This document shows, in pieces, positions 31,083 to 39,995 of a stretch of 64,000 nucleotides of DNA (position 1 is the first letter of the stretch; every line of letters begins with the position of its first letter). The DNA is taken from assembly GCF_025641885.1 (NCBI RefSeq), contig NZ_JAOTQN010000005.1, forward strand, positions 112,451 to 176,450, in the 5' to 3' direction. Made by a program: the position numbers and the translations under genes. Below the pieces are notes generated by a model. That model was not told the origin of the DNA. It made no database searches and saw only the letters and a list, made by a program, of their open reading frames with translations. The stretch is from Pyrobaculum sp. 3827-6. Its GTDB lineage: Archaea > Thermoproteota > Thermoprotei > Thermoproteales > Thermoproteaceae.

Positions 31083-33386
31083 TTACGGCAACTTCAGCGG
31101 AAGGAATAGGCGGCCTCTGCCTTCGTAGAACTTGGAGAGGGTTTCGTAGAAGGAGAGACGTAGCGATTGCACAAGCGAGAAGAGGCCCTCCGCCGTGGCT
31201 ATCAACGAGTGGCCGAATATGGCGAAGGCTATCCCGGCGGGGCCTAGGGAGAGGGCCACGCCGTTGACTAGCTTGGTCAAGACTCCGTGGATGAGGATGA
31301 GGATTACGAGGCGGGCGAAGCTGGGTATGTTTGCCAGAGCTCCGAGGGATCCCTCGATGAGGCCGAGTATGAGCTCCTCGGTGATGGGCGGCGCCTCTTC
31401 GTGGTGTTTGTACTTCGCCCTTAGCGCCAAGGCTCCTGCAAAGCTCCAGAGGAGGGCTACTAGGAAGACGTAGATCCAGGGGAGTTGCAGTATTGGCGAC
31501 ATGAACTGTAGATGCAGAGCCTCCTTCACCAGCGAGAAGAAGACCATGGCGAGGGAGAAGAAGAGCACTACCTGTGGCAGTATCAGTCCTAGAGCCACGT
31601 CGGGCTCGCCCTTCAGCCAGGTGTTGACGAACTTGGCGAGGAACGACAGCAGTATCAAGAAGAAGCCTAGGATGAAGGCCGCCCTGATCGCTATAACCAC
31701 GCCTTCTGTAGCCACTAGCTGGTGTTCTCCAAATAGATGGAAGAGGGGGGCGCTTGGCATCTCTATGCCGAAGGCGCTTAGGGGGAAGCCGAAGGCCTCT
31801 TGGTATACAAAAGCGCCGAAGAACATTGAGGTTAGGCCCGTCACCGTCCATATGACGCCCCAGTCTCTGTGGCGGCCTCCGTAGAGCTTAGTTATTAGGA
31901 GCACGCCGAGCAGGAACAGCAGGAAGCCGTGGCCCAGGTCGCCGTACATCCAGCCGAAGAACAGCGGGAACATCAGCGCCACGAGGGGCACGGGGCTGAT
32001 CTCGTAGGGCCTGGGCACCCCGTACATGTATACAATGTGGGTGAACTGCCTAATCGGCGCCGGGTACTTCTCCAGGGTGGGCCTTCTCTCCATGGGGACG
32101 CTGTCGAAGTACTTGTAGCGCGTTCTCCTGAGTATGTCTAACTTCGCCGAGTTCCGCCTCGCGAATTCAGAAAGGGCGTTGTCGATCTTCCCCACGTTCC
32201 TCTCCAAGACGTAGAAGACTAGAGTGGCCACGTCTCTATGCTCATCCCACTTCTTGTCGCCGTAGAGGGAGAACTCGCCATACTGTTTTTCCAAAACCTC
32301 CAAATCTCTTCTCAGCTTCCTCAGCGCCGCCTCAGCGGAGGCGATGGCGCCCTCCACAAGTTGCCTGCCCGTCTTTATATCTGTGAGGTACTCCGGCGGC
32401 ACTTCGAGGCCCCTGGCCTCGCCCCTCACAAGGGCTACCTTGACTCCGTTTATCTCCTGGAGCACATGCGGCGCCTCTATGGGCAACTCAGGATCTACAT
32501 ACAGCCTGAATCCCTCCGGCAGTTTTAGGCTCTCCCTCCCCGAGAGCCCCTCCAGCACCTGTTTAATCCTTCTGAGATCCGCCAGCTGTTTCTCAGTTCT
32601 CCTAATCTCATTTTCATAAGACTCAAAGAGGTGGCCGACTTCGGCCCCCTCGTCTATCGCGGATTTGTTGAAGACGTCCATGATGGAGGACGCGGCGCTC
32701 CTGAGAGTGTATGCGTAGTTTATCAAGTCGCTGTGCCGTTGCACCGTGGATTTAAGCTCTTCTTCAACTCTCCTCAACCTCTCCTCCAGGACGTCGGGCG
32801 GCTCGATCTCGGCTACCTCCTGCAACGTGAGGACCTTGGCGCCGAGCTTCTCCAAGGCGGCCCTCAGCTGCGGGGCCCTCCCCCGCTCCGCCACCACCAG
32901 GAGGACGTTGCCCTGCTGCGCCACAGTGGCGTTGGCGGCCTTAACCAGCTCCACAGCCTCCTTCAACGCCCTGCCTGGGATGGCCACGAAGGCGTCTAGC
33001 ATCTCCGTCCTCGGCTGTTGCTGAGTTTTTACAGTAGCCACCTCGCGCGAGGTGGAGAGCTTGCTTCTTAGCTCGTCAAGTAGGCGTGTGTAATACGCCA
33101 CCTCCTTCTGTACAGCGCCCAGCTTCTCCAGCACTGAGTCCACTTGGGACTCAAGCGGCTCGAGTGGGAGACTGACTTGTTGCGGCTGGAAGTAGATCTG
33201 CAATTGATTAAGAAATTCGTCTATCTTCTTAATCTTGTGAAACAGAGGGGGGTCATGGGGCCGGGGAAGCTTCTCAGGTCTTTCTTCAAACATGGCGGCG
33301 CCGATCTTCCCAATGTAGTAAATTAGTTCGGGTACCAGATCTAAACTTGTAGCGACTTTAAACTCAACAACGTGTTCAATAGGCAC
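31083..33386 (-). CDS. atpI: A-type ATP synthase subunit I (membrane stator subunit a)
   Basis: Stator and proton half-channel subunit of the archaeal ATP synthase. A long, coiled-coil-rich cytoplasmic N-terminal half (residues 1-420; for example LRRVEEELKSTVQRHSDLI) is followed by seven to eight membrane helices. These include PLFFGWMYGDLGHGFLLFL, a signature of V/A-ATPase subunit a/I, and the late FARLVILILIHGVLTKLVNG region with the functional arginine. Size (767 residues) is normal. The start is GTG at 33386 with TTTAAAA (33407-33413) as BoxA. Other ATP synthase genes are not in this window. It diverges from hppA. Confidence 0.93.
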   Translation of the reverse strand: MPIEHVVEFKVATSLDLVPELIYYIGKIGAAMFEERPEKLPRPHDPPLFHKIKKIDEFLNQLQIYFQPQQVSLPLEPLESQVDSVLEKLGAVQKEVAYYTRLLDELRSKLSTSREVATVKTQQQPRTEMLDAFVAIPGRALKEAVELVKAANATVAQQGNVLLVVAERGRAPQLRAALEKLGAKVLTLQEVAEIEPPDVLEERLRRVEEELKSTVQRHSDLINYAYTLRSAASSIMDVFNKSAIDEGAEVGHLFESYENEIRRTEKQLADLRRIKQVLEGLSGRESLKLPEGFRLYVDPELPIEAPHVLQEINGVKVALVRGEARGLEVPPEYLTDIKTGRQLVEGAIASAEAALRKLRRDLEVLEKQYGEFSLYGDKKWDEHRDVATLVFYVLERNVGKIDNALSEFARRNSAKLDILRRTRYKYFDSVPMERRPTLEKYPAPIRQFTHIVYMYGVPRPYEISPVPLVALMFPLFFGWMYGDLGHGFLLFLLGVLLITKLYGGRHRDWGVIWTVTGLTSMFFGAFVYQEAFGFPLSAFGIEMPSAPLFHLFGEHQLVATEGVVIAIRAAFILGFFLILLSFLAKFVNTWLKGEPDVALGLILPQVVLFFSLAMVFFSLVKEALHLQFMSPILQLPWIYVFLVALLWSFAGALALRAKYKHHEEAPPITEELILGLIEGSLGALANIPSFARLVILILIHGVLTKLVNGVALSLGPAGIAFAIFGHSLIATAEGLFSLVQSLRLSFYETLSKFYEGRGRLFLPLKLP

Positions 33387-33419
33387 TTGCGAAGGAAACT
33401 CAGGAGTTTAAAATATTGC

Positions 33420-33442
33420 GTATACGTAGTCATTACGTATAC
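33420..33442. promoter_or_regulatory. Perfect inverted repeat between atpI and hppA promoters
   Basis: GTATACGTA, a 5-base spacer (GTCAT), then TACGTATAC. It sits between the two divergent BoxA elements (33407-33413 and about 33460-33466), so one protein could control both an ATP synthase stator gene and the proton-pumping pyrophosphatase. The same core forms the palindrome at 13689-13706. Confidence 0.6.
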
Positions 33443-33486
33443 TCCGTTAGTAGTAAATCTTAAAAATAGTAAGTATATGGATCGTT

Positions 33487-35646
33487 ATGGCGGGATACGC
33501 CTTGTTTGGGGTAGTTGTAGGGATCTTGGGTGTTTTATACGCTGTGTATCTGGCTAGGTGGGTTTTGAGACAGGATCCGGGTAACGAGAAGATGCGCTTT
33601 ATTTCCCAGGCAATAGCAACTGGCGCCAAGGCGTACCTCTTCAGGCAGTACAAGACGCTCTCTATCCTGTTGGTAGTGCTGGCGGCGTTGATATTCATAG
33701 CTATCGATATGCCGCGCGGCACTCTCGGCCTAACTACCCTAGGGTTCGTGGTGGGAGCTTTAGGTTCCATGATCGCCGGCTATCTAGGTATGTACGTGAC
33801 GACTAGGTCGGCTTCTCGTGTTGCGCAGGCGGCAGCGGCAGGCGGCATGGGCAAGGCCCTATTAGTGTCCTGGCGCGCCGGCGCAGTCATGGGGCTCTCT
33901 CTGGCCAGCGTTGCGCTCCTTTTAATTTCAGGTTTCTACCTAGTCTTCAGCGCCGCTCTGGGCGAGGGGTGGGAGGTGCCCCTCGTGGCGCTGGGATTCG
34001 GCGCCTCTCTTGTCACGCTGTTTATGAGGGTTGGTGGAGGTATCTACACAAAAGCGGCTGATCTTGGTGCCGACCTCGTCGGGAAAGTTGAGGCTGGCAT
34101 ACCTGAAGACGATCCCCGCAACCCCGGCGTAATTGCCGACAACGTGGGCGACAACGTAGGCGATGTTGCTGGCATGGCCGCAGACGTGTATGAGTCCTAC
34201 ATAGTCACTGTGACTGCCGCTTTGTTCCTAGCGGCGATACTTAAACTACCTGCGCAATATATTGAGGCCGTCATCCTTTTCGCAACTCTCGCACTGGTCG
34301 CCACGTTCGTCGGCGTTAACTTGCTAAAGACGTCGGGGGTTAAGCACCCGCTTTCATCGATAAACATGGCGGTTTATGCAACCATAGGGCTCTCGGTTAT
34401 CCTCTTCTTTATCGGCGCCTTTTTACTCAACCTCGGCACAGCCACGGCGCTGGCGCTCGCGGCGACCGCATCCCTCGGCGCGGTGTTAGCTCCATTTATT
34501 GTTAAAATCACTGACTACTTTACATCGTACAGCTACGGGCCGGTGAAGAGGATTGCCGAGCAAGCTAAGATAAGTCCCGCGACTGTAATCATCACTGGAT
34601 ACGGCGTCGGGCTCATGAGCGCGATACCAGTAATTGCGGTGATAGCCGCCGTGCTCGGAGTATCCTACATGATTGGCTACTACACAGTCCCGGTGCAGGG
34701 CTTCGGAGAGCTCTCTAAGTATCTGGCTGGCATATTCGGCACGGCCATGGCCAGCGTAGGGTTGCTGGTAGTCGCCGGCATAATAATCACGGCGGACTCG
34801 TACGGCCCCGTCTCAGACAACGCCGGCGGGGTGGTGGAGATGGCTGGCTTGCCGGATGAGGTGAGGGAAATCACAGACGTGCTTGACTCGGTGGGCAACA
34901 CGACCAAGGCCACTACGAAGGGGTACGCCATCGCCAGCGCCGCGCTGGCCGCCCTGGTCCTCTTCGTGGCGTTGATATTTGAAATAGTAGGCTCAGCATC
35001 GCAAATTACGAAGCAAAACCTGGTCCAAGTCATGTCGCAGAGCTTGACGGGGCTTTCTGTAATTAACGCCAACGTGCTGATAGGCGCCCTCATCGGCGTG
35101 GCGCTGGTCTACTTCTTCACGAGCAGGACGCTTGAGGCTGTGGGGAGGACCGCCATGGAGATAGTAGAGGAGATTAGGAGGCAGTTTAGAGAGAAGCCCG
35201 GCATTCTTGAGTGGAAGGAGCAGCCGGACTACGCCAGGGTGGTGGACATAGCGACGAGGAGGGCCTTAGGCGAGTTTTTGATACCGGGCCTGGCCGCTAT
35301 AATTGTGCCGTTGCTAACCGGCTTGTTGCTGGGGTGGAACGCCCTGGCGGGTCTCATCATGGGCGCCATTGTGGCTGGCGTGCCCAGGGCTTTGCTGATG
35401 GCCAACGCAGGCGGCGCCTGGGACAACGCCAAGAAGTATATCGAAATCCAGGGCCTTAAGAAGACGGATATGCACAAGGCGGCTGTGATAGGCGACACAG
35501 TCGGCGATCCTTTCAAAGACACGTCCGGCCCCTCACTGAACCCGTTGATAAAGGTGTTGAACACGCTGTCTGTAGTATTCGCCTACGGCATAGTGCTTAC
35601 CAACATCGCTCTCGGGATATTCCCACTCGGCTTGCTACCACTCTAA
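33487..35646 (+). CDS. hppA: Membrane-bound proton-translocating pyrophosphatase
   Basis: Hydrolyses pyrophosphate and pumps H+ across the membrane. The 719-residue protein has about 16 helices and the active-site loops GGIYTKAADLGADLVGKVE, DDPRNPGVIADNVGDNVGD and, near the C-terminus, GDTVGDPFKDTSGPSLN. In GNTTKATTKGYAIASA the lysine after GNTT is the hallmark of the potassium-independent, proton-pumping subclass (the dependent class has alanine there). The ATG is about 24 bases after the box cttaaaaata. It shares a regulatory region with atpI. Confidence 0.96.
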   Translation: MAGYALFGVVVGILGVLYAVYLARWVLRQDPGNEKMRFISQAIATGAKAYLFRQYKTLSILLVVLAALIFIAIDMPRGTLGLTTLGFVVGALGSMIAGYLGMYVTTRSASRVAQAAAAGGMGKALLVSWRAGAVMGLSLASVALLLISGFYLVFSAALGEGWEVPLVALGFGASLVTLFMRVGGGIYTKAADLGADLVGKVEAGIPEDDPRNPGVIADNVGDNVGDVAGMAADVYESYIVTVTAALFLAAILKLPAQYIEAVILFATLALVATFVGVNLLKTSGVKHPLSSINMAVYATIGLSVILFFIGAFLLNLGTATALALAATASLGAVLAPFIVKITDYFTSYSYGPVKRIAEQAKISPATVIITGYGVGLMSAIPVIAVIAAVLGVSYMIGYYTVPVQGFGELSKYLAGIFGTAMASVGLLVVAGIIITADSYGPVSDNAGGVVEMAGLPDEVREITDVLDSVGNTTKATTKGYAIASAALAALVLFVALIFEIVGSASQITKQNLVQVMSQSLTGLSVINANVLIGALIGVALVYFFTSRTLEAVGRTAMEIVEEIRRQFREKPGILEWKEQPDYARVVDIATRRALGEFLIPGLAAIIVPLLTGLLLGWNALAGLIMGAIVAGVPRALLMANAGGAWDNAKKYIEIQGLKKTDMHKAAVIGDTVGDPFKDTSGPSLNPLIKVLNTLSVVFAYGIVLTNIALGIFPLGLLPL

Positions 35647-35694
35647 CCCCTCTGGTTTTTCACATATTGTTTTTAACTGGACATAGAGATTTTT

Positions 35695-37236
35695 GTGGTG
35701 CTTCCCCCTGAGTCGGAGGAGGGCAATGTGGAGTATAAGCTTACTCTTGACTCTCAGGACGTCGACAGGTTGGCGGGTCAGCTGAAGCGCAGGTTGGCGG
35801 AGGGCGGGGGGGAGGCGGTGTATCTAATCGGCGTGTCTAACGACGGGAGGCCGCTGGGACTGCCCGATGAAGAGTTGCTGAGGGCGTTAGGCGTGTTGCG
35901 GGAGATGGCTAGGCGTGTAGGGGCCTCTTTCTACATCCTTAGAGTGTCGGATGGTATTAGGGGGAAGGTGGCCGAGATTCTGCTTAGGATTGCCACTAGG
36001 GAGGAGCCTCCGCCCACCGTGACGGTGGTGGCTATGGGGAACGTGGACGCTGGCAAATCCACTCTAGTGGGTGTGTTGACCACGGGCAGGCTTGACGACG
36101 GCAACGGGCTGGCGAGGTCTTACGCCTCTAGGTATAAACACGAGGTTTTGGCGGGGCGTACCTCGGCTGTGTCGCTTAGGCTTCTTGGCTTCAGCGGCGA
36201 CAAGGTGGTTAACCACGGGCTGGTGGATCCTCTAGACGAGGCCGAGGTCTATAGGAGATCTGACAAGCTGGTTCTGCTTGTCGACGTGGGGGGCCACGAG
36301 AGGTATTTAAGGACGGCGTTGAGGGGGCTTTTCAGCTCCCAGCCGGACTACGTCATGCTGGTGGTAGCCGCAAACTCCGGCGTCCAGAAAATGACGAAGG
36401 AGCATCTAGGCATAGCGGTTGCCCTCGGCGTGCCTGTGTTTGTGGTGGTGACGAGGATAGACATCGCCCCGGAGGAGGTGTTTCAGAGGACCGTCGACGA
36501 GGTTGTTAAGATTCTTAAAATGCCTGGCGTGAGTAAAATACCCTACGTAATTAAGGATGTGAGCGACGTGGTGCTGGCGGCCAAGGCCATGCTGGCTGGC
36601 CGGGTGGCGCCCGTGTTCTACGTCTCCAGCGTGACGGGGCACGGGCTCGAGCTTCTGCTTAAATTCCTCTCCCTCCTGCCTAGGAGGAGGCGCTGGGACC
36701 TCAACGGGGAGCCTCTCATGTACGTCTCGGAGATTTATCTAGTAAAGGGCGTGGGGGTTGTGGTGGGGGGGCTTATAGAGAGGGGTGTACTGCATCTGGG
36801 GGATAGGATATGGGTGGGGCCCTACAGCGACGGCAGGTGGGCGCAGGCGACTGTCAAGTCTATACACCTCAACAGGACGCCTGTTGAGAAGGCCAGGGCA
36901 GGTAGCTTCGTCACCATAGCTCTGGATCGGGTTGATAAGATTGAGAAGGGGATGGCCATATCGACGAGACCTTTAAAAGCTGTGAAGGAGATTACGGCTG
37001 AGGTCCTGGTTTTAAGACACCCGACGATCATCAGGTCAGGATTCTCGGGCGTCTTTCACTACAAGGCCGTGAGGACCGGCGGCTATATAAAGGAGATTGA
37101 TAGAGGGGAGCTCATGGTGGGGGACAGCGGCGTCGTTAAGATAGAGCTGTCTAGGCCGTGGCATATAGACGGCGGCGTCTTCGTCTTCAGAAACGGCCCG
37201 ACGAGGGTGTTAGGCCGGGTGATCAACACCTATTAG
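35695..37236 (+). CDS. GTPBP1-like translational GTPase (EF-Tu superfamily)
   Basis: A 513-residue GTPase resembling eukaryotic GTPBP1/GP-1. It has a unique N-terminal domain (about 1-105, starting EYKLTLDSQDVDRLAGQLK), G1 GNVDAGKST, G3 DVGGHERYLRT, G4 TRID, and then EF-Tu domain 2/3-like barrels (GVVVGGLIERGVLHLGDRIW; GFSGVFHYKAVRTGGYIKEI). Adjacent GTG codons at 35695 and 35698 both fit the BoxA tgtttttaact (about 35668-35677). The Cas4-like gene starts one base after its stop. The first part of this gene is found broken at 21907-22002. Confidence 0.88.
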   Translation: MVLPPESEEGNVEYKLTLDSQDVDRLAGQLKRRLAEGGGEAVYLIGVSNDGRPLGLPDEELLRALGVLREMARRVGASFYILRVSDGIRGKVAEILLRIATREEPPPTVTVVAMGNVDAGKSTLVGVLTTGRLDDGNGLARSYASRYKHEVLAGRTSAVSLRLLGFSGDKVVNHGLVDPLDEAEVYRRSDKLVLLVDVGGHERYLRTALRGLFSSQPDYVMLVVAANSGVQKMTKEHLGIAVALGVPVFVVVTRIDIAPEEVFQRTVDEVVKILKMPGVSKIPYVIKDVSDVVLAAKAMLAGRVAPVFYVSSVTGHGLELLLKFLSLLPRRRRWDLNGEPLMYVSEIYLVKGVGVVVGGLIERGVLHLGDRIWVGPYSDGRWAQATVKSIHLNRTPVEKARAGSFVTIALDRVDKIEKGMAISTRPLKAVKEITAEVLVLRHPTIIRSGFSGVFHYKAVRTGGYIKEIDRGELMVGDSGVVKIELSRPWHIDGGVFVFRNGPTRVLGRVINTY

Positions 37237-37899
37237 GTGTCTATGCCAGTGTTGATACCTCCGCCTTTGTGTAAAGTCGTGAAGTGCGACGATCTGGAGC
37301 AATTAACCCTTGACGAGGCTTTGAGAGAACTCCAGAAGATAGATCAGGTTGAGATCTTGTGGCCTAACATATACGCCGTTAAGTACGACTTCAGGCGGAT
37401 CACGCCTTCGATGATAAACGAATACGAATACTGCCCTCGCCTACTCTGGATACAGGCGAAGCTAGGTAGAAAACTCCTCACGCACAGATCGCTGATCGCC
37501 CTCATAAGGGGCCGCTTGCTCCACGAAAGATACGAAAGAGTGCTCTCAGCTATGGAGGACGTCATAACGGAGTATAAGATAGAGCTCGGCGATATGGTCG
37601 GGGTCATAGATCTAGTGTTGAGACGCAACGAGAGGATGATACCTGTGGAAATAAAAAGCGGAGCCACGACAAGGGGGTCGCACGTAAAGCAGTTGCAGAT
37701 ATATATAGAGCTGTTGAGGACTGATTTCGGGTACCTGGTTTATAGAAACAAGGTAGAAAGGATAGAGCGCAATCCCCAAGCAACTAAAATCCTTGAAGAT
37801 ATAAGGAGGGTTCTAAGGAGTCCGGAGCCGCCTCCCGTTGACAGAGAGCGTTGCAGAAATTGTCTATTTAGGTCAATATGCAATATATATTATAAATAG
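37237..37899 (+). CDS. Cas4/Dna2-like RecB-family exonuclease, away from any CRISPR locus
   Basis: A 220-residue single-domain nuclease with the Cas4 pattern. It has an N-terminal cysteine in NEYEYCPRLLWIQ, histidine in RLLHERYE, catalytic D in GVIDLVLRRNE, IPVEIKSGA (ExK) and QLQIYIELL (QxxxY), then three cysteines CRNCLFRSIC closing a 4Fe-4S site. GTG immediately follows the GTPase stop, so the two are one transcript. No cas1, cas2 or repeat array is within this window, so it is probably a stand-alone nuclease in DNA repair or processing rather than adaptation. Confidence 0.85.
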   Translation: MSMPVLIPPPLCKVVKCDDLEQLTLDEALRELQKIDQVEILWPNIYAVKYDFRRITPSMINEYEYCPRLLWIQAKLGRKLLTHRSLIALIRGRLLHERYERVLSAMEDVITEYKIELGDMVGVIDLVLRRNERMIPVEIKSGATTRGSHVKQLQIYIELLRTDFGYLVYRNKVERIERNPQATKILEDIRRVLRSPEPPPVDRERCRNCLFRSICNIYYK

Positions 37900-38005
37900 T
37901 AATATAGTTATGCTAATAGTATAAAATAATCAATATTAAGTAGACAAAGTATTTTAGATATATAGAAAAAAGAAATCTATAAAAAGGGCTTACTGGCCAT
38001 AGCCT
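37900..38005. promoter_or_regulatory. AT-rich promoter region of the Hdr-like gene
   Basis: 106 bases, strongly AT-rich compared with the surrounding DNA. ctataaaaag at 37977-37986 is a TATA about 25 bases before the ATG at 38006. Nothing else recognised. Confidence 0.6.
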
Positions 38006-39931
38006 ATGTCACCAAGCTACGTAGAGTATTTAGGTGTACCGCCGTTTACCCCCCCTTTTGTTTATATCTTAGCTACCTTATCTGCGGCATTGCTTCTCTA
38101 TTTTACTAATAAACTTCTATATGAACTAGGTGGAATTAAAAAAATTCTAAAATATATTTTAAAAAAGAAAACATACAAGATTATTTATGAATTTATCATG
38201 CATAGAAGATTTTTCGCGGAGGAAATTCTAGGAGGTCTTGCGCACTATCTGCTGATGATAGGCCTTGGTATTTCGTTAATAGCTACCATAATAGTTGCTG
38301 TAACACACTATGCAGGTATAGTGTATAGCGGACCTGTATTTCTAGCATTCAGATATCTACTAGACGTAGCGGCTGTGTTCTTAGTCCTGGGCCCCATAAT
38401 AGCAATCTACAGAATAGTGAAATATAAAAATAGATATGACAACATTAGAGAATATATAACTATATTAATAGGGTTTATAATAATAAGCCTAACGGGGATG
38501 ATACTGCAGAGGTACCGAGTAGAGTACTACTTCGGCGGCCCCACGCCGTGGTCTCCCCTATCCTACTTAATTCCGGCGCCATCACATAGTTTATATATTT
38601 ATTCATATTTTATCCATATAATAATTACATTTTTATTAATATCAATAATACCGTTAACTATGTTAAGACATATGATAATATCTCTTGTAAACTACGTTGA
38701 GTTGGATAGAGGATATGGGGAGCTCACTACACCATTTAATCTTGAGAAGATTATCGAGACGGGCCAGACCGAGGTGAAGGTAGGCGCGAAGACTAAAGCA
38801 GACTTGGAGCCGCTATATAGGGTTATGGCTGATGCATGTACGAAATGCAATAGGTGTGAGGACGTCTGCCCCGCCGCTAGGGCCGGCCGCCCGCTTAGTC
38901 CGCGCGTTTTTATAAACAAGATATCTGGCGCCAAGATCGACAAGCCGTTCTTCGAGTTGGGCCTCCAAGAAGATGAGGTGTGGGCGTGCACGACATGCGG
39001 GGCTTGTATGTTGTCTTGCCCTGTCTATATAAGACATGTCGATTACATTATTGACATTAGGAGAGGTCTCGTTTTCGAATCTAAGTTGGATCAGAAGAAG
39101 TCTGATTTTTTGATGTCGTTAAGCCAATACGGCAACACGCAGATGCAGAGCAACTACGGGAGGCATGACTGGTTGAGGGAGTTGGGAGTTAAGACTGTCG
39201 GCGAGAACCCCAACTTCGAATATTTACTGTGGGTGGGCTGTATGGGTAGCTTCGACGATAGGGCTAGGCAAATTATAAAGGCCTTGATAGGCGTATTTAA
39301 GAAGGCAGGACTTCTGGATAAGATAGCGGTGCTTGGAGATGAGGAGACTTGTTGCGGCGATCCAGTAAGGAGAATCGGCGAAGAGAGCAGGTTCCAGGAA
39401 ATTGTGCTGACGAACAAGGCTGTGTTCGAAAAGTACGGAGTTAAGAAGCTCATCACCATCTGCCCACACGGCTACAACGTCTTCAAAAACGAATACCCCG
39501 GCTTCGGGGTGAAGCTAGAAGTTTACCACCACTCACAGATAATTCAGCGGCTGGTTGAAGAGGGAAAGATAGCGGTGAAGCCAGGCGGCGAGCTTTTGAC
39601 AATCCACGACCCCTGCTACCTGGCGAGATACAACAAGGTGGTGGAGCCACCCAGGAGGGTGTTGGTGAAGCTAGGCCCCGTGAAGGAGCCTCCGAGAAGC
39701 GGGGAGAAGACCTTCTGTTGCGGGGCGGGTGGAGGCAACTACTGGTACGACGTCCCCGAGGAGAAGAGAATTAGCCACATACGTTTCGAGGAGCTCGTGG
39801 CTACCGGCGCCAAGACCATCGTCACGCTGTGCCCCTTCTGCAACGCCATGCTGTCAGACGCCAAGAGGACAAAGGAGAGCCCAGTAGCTGTGAAAGATCT
39901 GGCGGAGGTGGTGGCCGAGAAAATGCAGTAG
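38006..39931 (+). CDS. Membrane-bound Hdr/DsrK-like iron-sulfur oxidoreductase with NarI-like cytochrome b domain
   Basis: A 641-residue fusion. The N-terminal 230 residues have five or six membrane helices with histidines (GGLAHYLLMIG, AVTHYAG, HSLYIYSYFIH, LRHMIISL) suited to haem b binding. Next come two 4Fe-4S motifs (CTKCNRCEDVCP; CTTCGACMLSCP). Then there are two CCG domains (EETCCGDP with ICPHGY; HDPCYLARY with FCCGAGGG and LCPFC) as in HdrD, GlpC and DsrK. This layout matches membrane quinone-linked Hdr-like enzymes and EtfD. It probably passes electrons between a soluble donor and the quinone pool. The membrane part is unusually AT-rich. Partner and substrate are unknown. Confidence 0.85.
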   Translation: MSPSYVEYLGVPPFTPPFVYILATLSAALLLYFTNKLLYELGGIKKILKYILKKKTYKIIYEFIMHRRFFAEEILGGLAHYLLMIGLGISLIATIIVAVTHYAGIVYSGPVFLAFRYLLDVAAVFLVLGPIIAIYRIVKYKNRYDNIREYITILIGFIIISLTGMILQRYRVEYYFGGPTPWSPLSYLIPAPSHSLYIYSYFIHIIITFLLISIIPLTMLRHMIISLVNYVELDRGYGELTTPFNLEKIIETGQTEVKVGAKTKADLEPLYRVMADACTKCNRCEDVCPAARAGRPLSPRVFINKISGAKIDKPFFELGLQEDEVWACTTCGACMLSCPVYIRHVDYIIDIRRGLVFESKLDQKKSDFLMSLSQYGNTQMQSNYGRHDWLRELGVKTVGENPNFEYLLWVGCMGSFDDRARQIIKALIGVFKKAGLLDKIAVLGDEETCCGDPVRRIGEESRFQEIVLTNKAVFEKYGVKKLITICPHGYNVFKNEYPGFGVKLEVYHHSQIIQRLVEEGKIAVKPGGELLTIHDPCYLARYNKVVEPPRRVLVKLGPVKEPPRSGEKTFCCGAGGGNYWYDVPEEKRISHIRFEELVATGAKTIVTLCPFCNAMLSDAKRTKESPVAVKDLAEVVAEKMQ

Positions 39932-39995
39932 CCCGCCGCTGGATAAAGCCATAATCTAAACAGAATTGTTTATTAACACAGCTGTTTAGATAGCT

